From NCBI GenBank assembly GCA_029227635.1, contig JAQYAH010000065.1, positions 1-58,362 on the forward strand: 58,362 nucleotides of DNA. The letters are read 5' to 3'. The notes beneath the pieces are model-generated. The model was not told the DNA's origin. It saw only the letters and a list, made by a program, of their open reading frames with translations, and ran no database searches. The position numbers were made by a program, and so were the translations under genes. This DNA is from Clostridiales bacterium (GTDB lineage Bacteria > Bacillota > Clostridia > Lachnospirales > Lachnospiraceae). Shown here in pieces: positions 1-6,775 of this stretch. The number at the start of each line of letters is the position of its first letter. Position 1 is the first letter of the stretch.

Positions 1-164
1 AGATTGTCAAAATACTGATACAGGCTTCCACTACTACAGCCGCAGGCTTTTGCAATCGCTTTTACGCCGACAGAGGTAAATCCGTTCTCTGCATAGCTGT
101 CAAAGCATGTTTCCATGATCTCGATTTCCTTATGTCTGCGGGCCTTCTCGTTTACAGTGCGCAA
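1..164 (-). CDS. TetR/AcrR family transcriptional regulator (partial, 3' end outside window)
   Basis: Only the N-terminal 54 or so codons lie in the window; the gene runs leftward off the edge. The reading starts at a TTG codon at 164 preceded by a GAGGGGGAAGAG ribosome site. The product shows the typical TetR helix-turn-helix: a first helix ending in CFDSYAENGF, then TSVGVKAIAKACGCSSGSLYQYFDN, where the SLYQYF recognition helix is the family hallmark (read in two pieces, not one motif). A short inverted repeat lies 25 bases upstream, which fits autorepression. The ligand cannot be judged because the ligand-binding domain is missing. It faces away from the catabolic island and is separated from it by mobile-element debris, so it is probably unrelated. 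Confidence 0.85.
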   Translation of the reverse strand, partial: MRTVNEKARRHKEIEIMETCFDSYAENGFTSVGVKAIAKACGCSSGSLYQYFDN

Positions 165-189
165 ACTCTTCCCCCTCTCTGTAAATACT

Positions 190-203
190 TAAACGGTCGT
201 TTA
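190..203. promoter_or_regulatory. Inverted repeat, candidate TetR operator
   Basis: TAAACG-GT-CGTTTA is a perfect 6-bp inverted repeat with a 2-bp centre. It sits just upstream of the leftward tetR start at 164. TetR-family proteins commonly bind such palindromes in their own promoter. It differs from the TGTAAACGGTTACA LacI-type sites elsewhere in the window. The function is inferred from position and symmetry only. Confidence 0.5.
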
Positions 204-254
204 TATCATACTGCTTTTGCTTTAATTCTTCAAGAGGTAATGCAAGAATCTGAA

Positions 255-446
255 TCATTCTGTGTGAAAACGGCAGGGATTTCTCCCTGCCGCCGAAGCC
301 TGTTTTTGTAACTTTATCATAACCTCATTCCCCGCATCCGTATATTTGCCCTATGCAATCCGTTTGTTGCGGCAGGAAAGCAGAGCGTTGAAAATATTCC
401 GCCGTTCTTCAGCTGTGAGGTAAAGGTAATATTTCTGCCTTCTCAT
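255..446 (-). pseudogene. Small transposon-associated protein, interrupted by an in-frame stop
   Basis: The leftward frame starts MRRQKYYLYLTAEERRNIFN and, after an in-frame TAG at 351-353, continues GKYTDAGNEVMIKLQKQ to a TGA at 255-257. Small proteins of about 60 residues with YYLYLTxEE and GxYTDAVDEVL-type motifs often follow tnpV-like genes in Clostridia, which I recall rather than looked up. The start overlaps the stop of the TnpV remnant (ATGA), as in an intact operon. The internal stop and the weak C-terminus point to decay. It could still be expressed as a 31-residue fragment, but nothing suggests function. Confidence 0.5.
271..292 (-). terminator. Rho-independent terminator for the decayed mobile-element genes
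   Basis: CGGCAGGGA pairs perfectly with TCCCTGCCG around a 4-base loop. On the minus strand the stem is followed directly by TTTT. It falls inside the 3' end of the small pseudogene, so it would end leftward transcription from the TnpV remnant. Confidence 0.6.
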
Positions 447-620
447 ACGAAGATTACCTCCGTATTTACAGTTTCCGTAACCGCTGACCGCAGTACGTTC
501 ATTCTGCCGACCCACAACATGGGGCTTTCAGCTTTTCTGTAATACCCTCACGCTCTGTCCGTTGCTTAATCAGGCGTTCAAACAGTTCCTGCGCCTGTTC
601 CTCAACATCGCAAGGTAAGA
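443..620 (-). pseudogene. Fragment of a TnpV-family transposon protein
   Basis: The leftward frame reads VEEQAQELFERLIKQ, then GITEKLKA. After a frame change near 510 it reads MLWVGRMN and then TEVIFV. In order and spacing this matches the C-terminal part of TnpV proteins (QAxExFxxLxEQ, GVTEQLKAENQMxWVGRMNN, EIIYV). The N-terminal part is missing: sequence beyond about 620 belongs to a different, oppositely oriented gene remnant. Deletion plus frameshift make this a dead fragment. It marks an old insertion of a clostridial mobile element next to the island. Confidence 0.6.
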
Positions 621-627
621 TTGCAGC

Positions 628-923
628 ATGCCGCTTATCAGCAAAAATGTTTACTATGCCCGCAGAAAAACGAGAAATGATGAAGCGCGTAACGCATTTT
701 TCACCGAACTTGAAAAAGAAGATGTCGATGGTATCCGGGGGAAGCCTTCGACCATGTTGCAGCCGTTTTAAATATTTCAATGGACGAATTCCTTGATATG
801 TTTACTGTCAGCGGTATTGCTGAACAATTTGCCCACGGTGTTCCGAGGTTCGTGTCCGGTCTCTCAGGAACGGAACTTGTTTGGAAAGTATTAGAGCGTA
901 TAAATAGGGGGCTGTCTTTCTGA
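628..923 (+). pseudogene. Small protein of a clostridial accessory family, frameshifted
   Basis: The frame from the ATG at 628 reads MPLISKNVYYARRKTRNDEA and ends in FFTELEKEDVDG. After a frame change between about 728 and 745 the +3 frame continues FDHVAAVLNISMDEFLDMF and closes with SGLSGTELVWKVLERI at a TGA at 921. Joined, the two parts make one protein of about 98 residues. I recall similar short proteins near DUF3990/DUF3791-type toxin-like genes in Lachnospiraceae, but cannot name the family with confidence. The frameshift makes it a likely pseudogene. Confidence 0.45.
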
Positions 924-932
924 CAGCCCCCT
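906..932 (-). terminator. Terminator hairpin after the leftward alcohol dehydrogenase operon
   Basis: AGGGGGCTGTC pairs with GACAGCCCCCT (11 bp) around a 5-base loop. On the minus strand it starts 15 bases beyond the stop of the dehydrogenase gene and is followed by ATTTAT. It can also stop rightward transcription from the small remnant that ends at 923. The weak U tract lowers certainty about efficiency. Confidence 0.7.
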
Positions 933-946
933 AAGTTTAAGTTCAA

Positions 947-1981
947 CTATTCCTCATTTATCTTAGATACAACTCTGTAGGTTTCAGGTGAAACCGCACG
1001 GTGGAAAGCGTGCTCGATATCCTCGAGAGGATACTCCTCACTGATGAGCTCCTTGACATCGATGATGCCCTCGGAGAGCATGTTAGCTGCCTCTCTGAAA
1101 GACTCCTTGGTGGTGGAGCAAAGACCGGTGATAACGATCTCGTCATAGTGGATCTTGTTTGGATCGATGCTCATGGCTACCTTAGGATATACAGCGCCGT
1201 AGATTACCATGGTGCCGCCTTTTGCCAGGGCGTTAACTCCCTGCTCAACTGCTTTGGGACCACCTGCGGTGTAGAAAGCACCTTCACAGCCTCTGCCATC
1301 GGTAGCATCCTTAACCAGCTGAACCATATCCTGTTCAAGAGGATTTACTACCATGTCTGCGCCACAGTCCAGGCAAACCTGGCTTCTGCCGGGATCAACT
1401 TCTGAAACGATGACTCTGAGTCCCTGAAGTTTTGCAACTTTTACATGGAGAAGACCCATTACGCCGCCGCCGATGATAACTGCGGTGTCACCGGGCTTCA
1501 TGTGAGCTTTCTCGATGCTTCGAAGAACGCAGGCTACGGGCTCCGCGAGGGTTCCCACTGAATCCGGCATATCGGGATTAACTTTGTATACCTGGTAACC
1601 CTTGCATACCATGTACTCGCTGAGACCGCCGGGTCCCCAGAGCTGATTGCCGATCTGAACATCTCCGCCGTTGGCACACATATTGTCCATGCCTCTCTGG
1701 CAGTAGTAGCAGTCACCGCAGCGGGTGATAGCTGCAACAACGACTTTATCTCCGGGCTTAACAGTGGAGCCTACCTTTGATCCGACTTCCATGGCAATAC
1801 CGCAGACTTCGTGTCCTCCGTTGAAGGGATATTCCTCCTTGGTTCCGGTGAAGTATCTCTGCTCCATTGTGCAAAGACCAACAGCCTTGACTTTTACCAG
1901 AATCTCGTCCTCACCGCACACAGGCATGGGGAAATCCTGGAGTTCGATTGTTTCTTTAGCAACCATTACTGCTTTTTTCAT
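947..1981 (-). CDS. Zinc-dependent alcohol/polyol dehydrogenase (MDR family)
   Basis: A 344-residue medium-chain dehydrogenase, probably oxidising a polyol or sugar-alcohol hydroxyl with NAD(P). Visible features in order: catalytic-zinc Cys37 in GLC, the GHE motif (NGGHEVCG), the structural-zinc quartet CGDCYYCQRGMDNMC, and the Rossmann loop GGGVMG. Length is normal for the sorbitol/threonine dehydrogenase group. It is the last gene of a leftward operon behind a LacI regulator and an FGGY kinase, 23 bases after the kinase. That context favours a sugar alcohol or a polyol side chain as substrate. The exact substrate cannot be read from sequence. Confidence 0.85.
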   Translation of the reverse strand: MKKAVMVAKETIELQDFPMPVCGEDEILVKVKAVGLCTMEQRYFTGTKEEYPFNGGHEVCGIAMEVGSKVGSTVKPGDKVVVAAITRCGDCYYCQRGMDNMCANGGDVQIGNQLWGPGGLSEYMVCKGYQVYKVNPDMPDSVGTLAEPVACVLRSIEKAHMKPGDTAVIIGGGVMGLLHVKVAKLQGLRVIVSEVDPGRSQVCLDCGADMVVNPLEQDMVQLVKDATDGRGCEGAFYTAGGPKAVEQGVNALAKGGTMVIYGAVYPKVAMSIDPNKIHYDEIVITGLCSTTKESFREAANMLSEGIIDVKELISEEYPLEDIEHAFHRAVSPETYRVVSKINEE

Positions 1982-2004
1982 TATGGATGACCTCCTGATC
2001 TCAA

Positions 2005-3480
2005 TTAGTTGTTTAATTTATTCATCAATTGATAGTGGGATTTGAACAGTTCGGACAGATCCTTATCAAGTGTTTTGTAAAAATCAAATACTTCCCGATA
2101 TTTCTCAACGTTTTCGGGAATGGGGGTAACAGTCTCCCTTTTCCTGATCCACACCTCGTTCATGGCATCAAAGGAATCGTAGATGCCAAGGGCTATGGCT
2201 ACAAGGAAGGCAGTGCCAAGGGCGTTATCCGCCTCGGGAAGGCAGGTGAGTTCCATGTCCAGAACATCCGCGATGATCTGCTTCCAGATGGTGCACTTGC
2301 AGCCGCCGCCGATTAGGATCAGCCGGTCAAGCCTAAAATCAGATGCCTGGTAGGAGTCTTTGAGAGAAAAGGCAACTCCCTCCAGAAGAGCCCGGTAGAG
2401 ATGTCCCAGGGTGTGGGCGTTTGAGAGTCCGAAAAAGACTCCGGTGGCATAGGGGTCGGGGACGGGTGTCCTTTTGCCAAGAAGGTGAGGTAGAGCAATA
2501 AGACCATCGCTTCCAATGCTTATCTTAGCTGCCGACTCCTCCAGAAAATCGTAGGTGACCTCGGTACCCTTAAGCATGGAATCCTTAGCCCAGCGGGTGA
2601 TCTCACCTCCGGTCAGAACATTACCAAGGAATCTTCCCATTCCGCTATCAAAAATACATTTGCCTCTGGCGTTATCCAGGGAATCGCAAAGTCCAAGGAA
2701 GGTGGCGGCGGTTCCCAGGTAGATCAGACCTTCGTTGGCCCTCACCACTCCACAGCCCACAAGGGCGGTGTAGGAGTCTCCGTTGCCGCAGACCACGGGT
2801 GTTCCGGGGCAAAGACCCGTTTCAAGTGCCGCAGCCTCTGTCACAGTGCCGATTATGTCCAGAGGATCGTAGATGTCAGGCAGAAGAGCGGGATCAAGAT
2901 CCATCCGTTCCATTCGCTCACAGATCCAGGAATTGGTTTCGGAGTCGTAGACATTTCCAAAGATAGTGGCAATATCCCGGTCCACGCTGCACACTCCCGT
3001 GAGCTTAAATCCGATGTAGGAGTGGGGATTGAGGATGACCCGGATCCTTGAGTAGTTCTCCGGTTCTTTCTCCTTGATCCACTGAAGCTTGGGAATTATG
3101 TCCTGAAGAGTAAAGGTGAGACCGGTGATTTCTTCCAGGTGTTTTGCCTGCTCCACTGCCCGGTTGTCTCTGTAAAGGATGGCGTGTCTCACCGGGAGAT
3201 CATCCTCTCCGACTGGGCAAAGACAGGGAACCATTCCGCTGGCGCAGATGCCGGCGATCTCGGCAGGATCGATTCCGCTCTTATTCAGACATACGGAAAT
3301 ACAGTCCCTGGCTCCTTCCCACCAGTTCAGCTCCGCATCCTGCTCTACATAGCCGGGCTGAGGCTGAATAGTCTCATAGAAGTGAGTGTGTTCTGCTATT
3401 CTTGTGCCGACAGTATCTGCAAGAAGTGCTTTGATACTGCTGGTGCCTATATCTATTCCTAAAAGATACTTCTTATTCAT
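2005..3480 (-). CDS. FGGY-family carbohydrate kinase (xylulokinase-like)
   Basis: A 491-residue FGGY kinase that would phosphorylate a pentulose, pentitol or related polyol with ATP in the cytosol. The first ATPase-fold domain opens with GIDIGTSSIKALLAD. The second carries the phosphate loop near IYLGTAATF, followed by LLEGVAFSLKD and the adenosine loop LILIGGGCKCTIW. Length is typical of xylulokinase. It overlaps the upstream lacI gene by 8 bases, so the two are translationally coupled. Expression should follow the operator at 4499. The polyol specificity is open: xylulose, ribitol or a modified side chain would all fit. Confidence 0.85.
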   Translation of the reverse strand: MNKKYLLGIDIGTSSIKALLADTVGTRIAEHTHFYETIQPQPGYVEQDAELNWWEGARDCISVCLNKSGIDPAEIAGICASGMVPCLCPVGEDDLPVRHAILYRDNRAVEQAKHLEEITGLTFTLQDIIPKLQWIKEKEPENYSRIRVILNPHSYIGFKLTGVCSVDRDIATIFGNVYDSETNSWICERMERMDLDPALLPDIYDPLDIIGTVTEAAALETGLCPGTPVVCGNGDSYTALVGCGVVRANEGLIYLGTAATFLGLCDSLDNARGKCIFDSGMGRFLGNVLTGGEITRWAKDSMLKGTEVTYDFLEESAAKISIGSDGLIALPHLLGKRTPVPDPYATGVFFGLSNAHTLGHLYRALLEGVAFSLKDSYQASDFRLDRLILIGGGCKCTIWKQIIADVLDMELTCLPEADNALGTAFLVAIALGIYDSFDAMNEVWIRKRETVTPIPENVEKYREVFDFYKTLDKDLSELFKSHYQLMNKLNN

Positions 3481-4498
3481 TGGCAGGTTTTACCTTATTC
3501 ATAGTAGTTTCTCTTATCATGATCTCCACGGGGTAGAGGACATGCTTGACTTCATCTGTCCCGTTGATCTTGTCGATAAGTATCTGCGCTGCGGTCGCCC
3601 CAAGGTCATAGTTTGGGGCGGAGATAGTAGTAAGTGCCGGAGTGAAAAAAGCGCACATGGGAATGTCATCAAAGCCGATTATCTCAACTTCCTCCGGAAC
3701 CTTGATTCGATTCTCATAAAGACTTCTAAGAGCACCGGCGGCGATCATGTCACTGAAGGCAAAAATCGCGGTGGGTCTTTCCGGATGGGCCATAAGTTTG
3801 TCGCAGGCTTCCTTTGAAACCTGGAGATCTACGTAGTTACCGTGCTCACTGATATAGGAGGCATCCGGATGAGCCTTGAAAAAATTCTCCACCACCTTGA
3901 AACGTCTCGCCGCAAGGGGGGTGTCATCGGTGTCATTTCCGAGAAGGATACCGAATCTCCGGTTGCCTTCCAGGTAAAGGTACTCCAAAGCCATGCCTAC
4001 TCCTGCTTCATCATCGATGTAGACGGTGGAGATCTTGGGGTGTTTCTTTAAGGCGTCGGCGTGGTCGATCACCACATAGGGAATGGTAAGCGTGCTAGTC
4101 AGGCTCTTGATATCCTCTTTGATGTCGATTCCGGAAAAAATAAGTCCGTCTACCGCACGCTGATTAAACTTGCCCCAAAAGTCGGTCTCTCCCTCAGTCT
4201 TATAGATAAGAAGGTGATAGCCAAGCTTATTTAGAATTTCCTGACAGCCGTGAACCAGCTCTGTAAAATAAATGTTTCCCAGGTTTGGAACAACACATCC
4301 GATAGTTCTGGTGGTTCCGGTAGACAATGATCTGGCTGAAGGATTAGGTACATAATCCTTCTTCTCTATTATTCTCATTATCTTCTCTCTGGTGGGAGCA
4401 GCAACCTTGTCCGGTTGATTGATGCACCGGGAAACAGTGGCGACAGACACTCCGCAGAGACTTGCTATTTCTTTAATATTCATAATCTTATTGTTCAA
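3473..4498 (-). CDS. LacI-family transcriptional regulator
   Basis: A 341-residue LacI/GalR-type repressor. The N-terminal helix-turn-helix and hinge are clear (NIKEIASLCGVSVATVSRCI; DKVAAPTREKI), followed by a periplasmic-binding-protein-like sugar domain (GCVVPNLGNIYFTELV, DGLIFSGID, FAFSDMIAAGALR, GFDDIPMCAFFTPALTTI). It is first in an operon with a kinase and a dehydrogenase. A 14-bp LacI-type palindrome lies directly after its -10 box. The same 14-mer recurs at three other promoters in the window (15816, 22431, 45011), so it probably controls a local regulon as well as itself. The effector is likely the pathway substrate or its phosphate. Confidence 0.9.
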   Translation of the reverse strand: MNNKIMNIKEIASLCGVSVATVSRCINQPDKVAAPTREKIMRIIEKKDYVPNPSARSLSTGTTRTIGCVVPNLGNIYFTELVHGCQEILNKLGYHLLIYKTEGETDFWGKFNQRAVDGLIFSGIDIKEDIKSLTSTLTIPYVVIDHADALKKHPKISTVYIDDEAGVGMALEYLYLEGNRRFGILLGNDTDDTPLAARRFKVVENFFKAHPDASYISEHGNYVDLQVSKEACDKLMAHPERPTAIFAFSDMIAAGALRSLYENRIKVPEEVEIIGFDDIPMCAFFTPALTTISAPNYDLGATAAQILIDKINGTDEVKHVLYPVEIMIRETTMNKVKPANE

Positions 4499-4546
4499 TG
4501 TAAACGGTTACACTAAAAATATATAACGAAAAAAAAGCAAAGTCAA
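4499..4546 (-). promoter_or_regulatory. Promoter and LacI-type operator of the lacI-kinase-dehydrogenase operon
   Basis: On the minus strand: TTGACT at 4541-4546, a 17-bp spacer and TATATT at 4518-4523. Five bases after the -10 comes the palindrome TGTAACCGTTTACA at 4499-4512. A site at the start of transcription is classic for repression. The 14-mer also fits the CcpA cre consensus, so carbon-catabolite control is an alternative or additional reading. Confidence 0.8.
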
Positions 4547-4547
4547 T

Positions 4548-4587
4548 AAAAAGGGAGAAGATAGCAACCGTTGGTGCAATCTTCTCC
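4548..4587 (-). terminator. Rho-independent terminator of the iclR gene
   Basis: On the minus strand GGAGAAGAT (4579-4587) pairs with ATCTTCTCC (4554-4562), with further partial pairing inside the loop, and is followed by C and TTTTT at 4548-4552. The T run ends one base from the -35 box of the lacI promoter, so the two leftward units are packed tightly but transcribed separately. Confidence 0.75.
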
Positions 4588-4618
4588 TGTATCTTTTTTA
4601 GAACAATTTCATAGGGCA

Positions 4619-5455
4619 TCAATTAAAAGAAGAGGGGGGATAAGGCCAGATCTCCGGATCGTTCCTGTCAAGATGGAGCAGGGGAAGGATCTTATTCTTG
4701 TCGGCACCTAAAGAGACGGAAAAATCAAGGGCCTCCTTCTTCATGGCCAGGATCATCTCCGGAAGGGGAGTGTCCTTAAGTCGGAAAATGGGCACATTCA
4801 TGGCGATGCTGGCATTGACATTGCAATGGGAATCCCATACGGGAACTGCAAGACCGATTCCGGCATTGTCAAATTCACTGCAGCTGTAGCAAAAGCCGTT
4901 ATTAATGATCCGATCTAAAGAGCGGTACAAGCCCTCCCTGGAGGAGATGGTGTGGGCGGTCTTCTGCTCGAAGGTGATGCCGTCGATAAGGTCTTTTTGC
5001 TCTTTTGGGTTTTTGTGAGCAAGGATAAGCTTTGGAGCCGCCCCATAATAGAGCTTGTGGTGCTGGCCCATCTGCATGGCAAGCCGCACGGACACTTTGG
5101 CCTCCACATATTCCACGATTATCGCCTCGTCCCGCTGCTGGATCATTAGCATGGAATTCTCGTTGTAGTTATCGGTGAGTCTGTGAAGATAGGGCTTCAC
5201 CAGAGATCTGATATCGAGACCTCTCATAGCTTTCGCTCCAAGAGAGAGGATCGCAGGACCTAAGCGAAACTCTTTGTTGTCGTCCTGTACTACGAAGCCG
5301 TAGTCTCCGTAGGTGGCAAGGATCTTGGTGACAGCACTCTTAGTGATGCCTAAAGTGTTGCTGAGTTCGGTTACTGAGATAGTTCTGTTCTCAGGAATAG
5401 CGCTTATTAACTCCAACGCCGTTTCCAGTGCTTTGATACGTGGTGTTGTTCCCAT
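4619..5455 (-). CDS. IclR-family transcriptional regulator
   Basis: A 278-residue IclR-type regulator. The N-terminal winged helix reads ALELISAIPENRTISVTELS with the recognition segment SAVTKILATYGDYGF. The C-terminal IclR effector domain follows (FRLGPAILSLGAKAM, VSVRLAMQMGQHHKLYYGAA, GICYS-type FCYSCSEFDNAGIGLAVPV). I chose the ATG at 5455, which has AAGGAG 12 bases upstream. The frame is open further to 5626, but that extension has no family resemblance and would run through the divergent promoters. It is divergent from the FolB-like/transporter operon and is the obvious candidate regulator of it. Confidence 0.9.
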   Translation of the reverse strand: MGTTPRIKALETALELISAIPENRTISVTELSNTLGITKSAVTKILATYGDYGFVVQDDNKEFRLGPAILSLGAKAMRGLDIRSLVKPYLHRLTDNYNENSMLMIQQRDEAIIVEYVEAKVSVRLAMQMGQHHKLYYGAAPKLILAHKNPKEQKDLIDGITFEQKTAHTISSREGLYRSLDRIINNGFCYSCSEFDNAGIGLAVPVWDSHCNVNASIAMNVPIFRLKDTPLPEMILAMKKEALDFSVSLGADKNKILPLLHLDRNDPEIWPYPPSSFN

Positions 5456-5511
5456 GGTTATATGAATCTCCTTAGCTAAGTAATTCCATTCTAAAGCAGA
5501 ACTGCACAAAA

Positions 5512-5541
5512 AGTATAGTGAAAAATCTACAGAATCTACAA
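5512..5541 (-). promoter_or_regulatory. Probable promoter of iclR
   Basis: Minus-strand TTGTAG (5536-5541), 18-bp spacer, TATACT (5512-5517). It lies 56 bases before the chosen IclR start and is divergent from the consensus promoter at 5557. Confidence 0.5.
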
Positions 5542-5556
5542 TTTTTATCCGCCTGC

Positions 5557-5585
5557 TTGACAAGAAATTGGTCGAAAAGTATAAT
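5557..5585 (+). promoter_or_regulatory. Perfect-consensus sigma-A promoter of the FolB/transporter operon
   Basis: TTGACA at 5557-5562 and TATAAT at 5580-5585 with exactly 17 bp between them. This is a full consensus promoter and should be very strong unless repressed. It lies 97 bases before the FolB-like gene and back to back with iclR. Confidence 0.85.
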
Positions 5586-5607
5586 CCAATTATGAAAAAG
5601 AAACAAC

Positions 5608-5624
5608 GTTTCCTAATAGGAAAC
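5608..5624. promoter_or_regulatory. Inverted repeat, candidate IclR operator
   Basis: GTTTCC-TAATA-GGAAAC is a perfect 6-bp inverted repeat 22 bases downstream of the consensus -10. IclR-family operators often contain GGAAA/TTTCC arms. The position within the early transcribed region fits repression of the strong promoter by the divergent IclR protein. I did not find a second copy elsewhere in the window. Confidence 0.5.
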
Positions 5625-5682
5625 AATATCAGAATACACTACATAAGTGGAAATGACAAGTATTTTTTAGAGGGAGAGTATT

Positions 5683-6417
5683 ATGGCGAGATTAGGATTA
5701 CTTCATGCAGAGAATGTGGAGATGTGGGGACACCACGGACACAAAGCCTTAAACATCAATGAGGGTGAGAAATACCTGGTGGATGTGAAGGTTTGGTATG
5801 ACATGGAGAAGCAGATCGAGATGGACACTGTGGAGGACGGTATCAGCTATTACGATATTGACGATCATATCAAGGAAACTTTTGACGCGGATCATCACAC
5901 ACTTTTGCAGCCGGTGGCAAGGAACATGGCCAACTCACTGGTAGAGAGATGTCCACTGGCTCAGAGAGTTGAAGTTACTATTAAGAAGAAGTTCACTATT
6001 TTCCCGGCGATCCTTGATTATGTGGCAGTCACTGTTACCAATGACGGAGTGGAGAACCCCATTAATAGAATCTCTCTAAAGAATATCAGAATGTGGGGAG
6101 TTCACGGTTCAGCACATGAGAGAGAGATCGGTGAAGAGTACCGGGTGAACATCGCAGTGGATTACGACATGACAAGAATGTTTGAGACCGACAGCTTTGA
6201 AGGTTCCCTTAGCATAACCGATGTGTACAGAACCATCAGCAGGGTAGTTGGGGAAGAGCATTATCACATGATTCAGACCATCGCTTCCAGAGTGGCAGAT
6301 GAAGTTGAGAAGCTTGACCCTACCATTACAAGAGTGGAAGCCAAGATCATGAAGCCCAACGTTCAGATTCCCAGTTTTCTGGATTGGCTCAGTGTAACAG
6401 TAGTAAATGAGAAATAG
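5683..6417 (+). CDS. Tandem FolB-like (dihydroneopterin aldolase superfamily) protein
   Basis: 244 residues made of two T-fold FolB/FolX domains (about 1-120 and 125-244); normal FolB is about 120 residues. Each domain shows the WGxHG start and the late Lys (KKFTIFPAILDY; MKPNVQIPSFLDW) that corresponds to Lys100 of S. aureus FolB. The pterin-anchoring Glu74 is Gln in both (HTLLQPVA; HMIQTIA). Domain 1 keeps the catalytic Tyr (ISYYDI) but lacks the Glu22 equivalent. Domain 2 keeps a Glu but lacks the Tyr. FolB active sites form between neighbouring subunits, so the halves may complement each other. It is first in the transporter operon, with an AGGGAG site before the ATG. Normal folate synthesis is unlikely; binding or aldol cleavage of a related heterocycle is more likely. 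Confidence 0.8.
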   Translation: MARLGLLHAENVEMWGHHGHKALNINEGEKYLVDVKVWYDMEKQIEMDTVEDGISYYDIDDHIKETFDADHHTLLQPVARNMANSLVERCPLAQRVEVTIKKKFTIFPAILDYVAVTVTNDGVENPINRISLKNIRMWGVHGSAHEREIGEEYRVNIAVDYDMTRMFETDSFEGSLSITDVYRTISRVVGEEHYHMIQTIASRVADEVEKLDPTITRVEAKIMKPNVQIPSFLDWLSVTVVNEK

Positions 6418-6435
6418 ATCTTAGGAGGTTTTAAT

Positions 6436-6726
6436 ATGAAACTTTATGCTTTTATCTTCATGGGCGAATATGCACCGGAACATCACGTTGAGTGGGACTA
6501 TGCCGGACAGCGCACAAGTATTTTTACTGTAGGAAGCTTTGAGGAGGCTAAGCCTCTTGTTAAGAAGCTTTACGAGGATGGCTATGGCTGCCTTGAACTC
6601 TGCGGTGCTTTTTCAAGAGAGATGTGTGATGAACTTATGGAGATGACCGACAGGAACATGGCAATCGGAGCGGTTACCCACAATCCCGTTCTTGATCCGG
6701 CATTTGACAGGTTCTTCGCAGGCTGA
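6436..6726 (+). CDS. DUF6506-family small protein
   Basis: A 96-residue soluble protein with no signal peptide. It begins KLYAFIFMGEYAPEHHV and has a glycine-containing GYGCLELCGAFS segment and a C-terminal GAVTHNP. The layout (beta start, EEAKPLVKKLYEDG helix, ELCGAF, AIGAVTHNP) resembles DUF6506 proteins, whose function is not known to me. It lies 18 bases after the tandem FolB-like gene with an AGGAGG site, so the two are co-transcribed and probably work together. Two Cys and a His pair (EHHVEW) could bind a metal, but this is speculative. Confidence 0.65.
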   Translation: MKLYAFIFMGEYAPEHHVEWDYAGQRTSIFTVGSFEEAKPLVKKLYEDGYGCLELCGAFSREMCDELMEMTDRNMAIGAVTHNPVLDPAFDRFFAG

Positions 6727-6775
6727 TGTCTGTGTAAATAGAAATTTCAATAGTAATTGAAAGGGAGGTTACAAA

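Noticed and set aside
5456-5626. N-terminal extension of the IclR protein to an ATG at 5626
   Set aside because: The extra 57 residues are hydrophobic and unlike IclR proteins. They would overlap the consensus divergent promoter and palindrome, while the ATG at 5455 has a good ribosome site.
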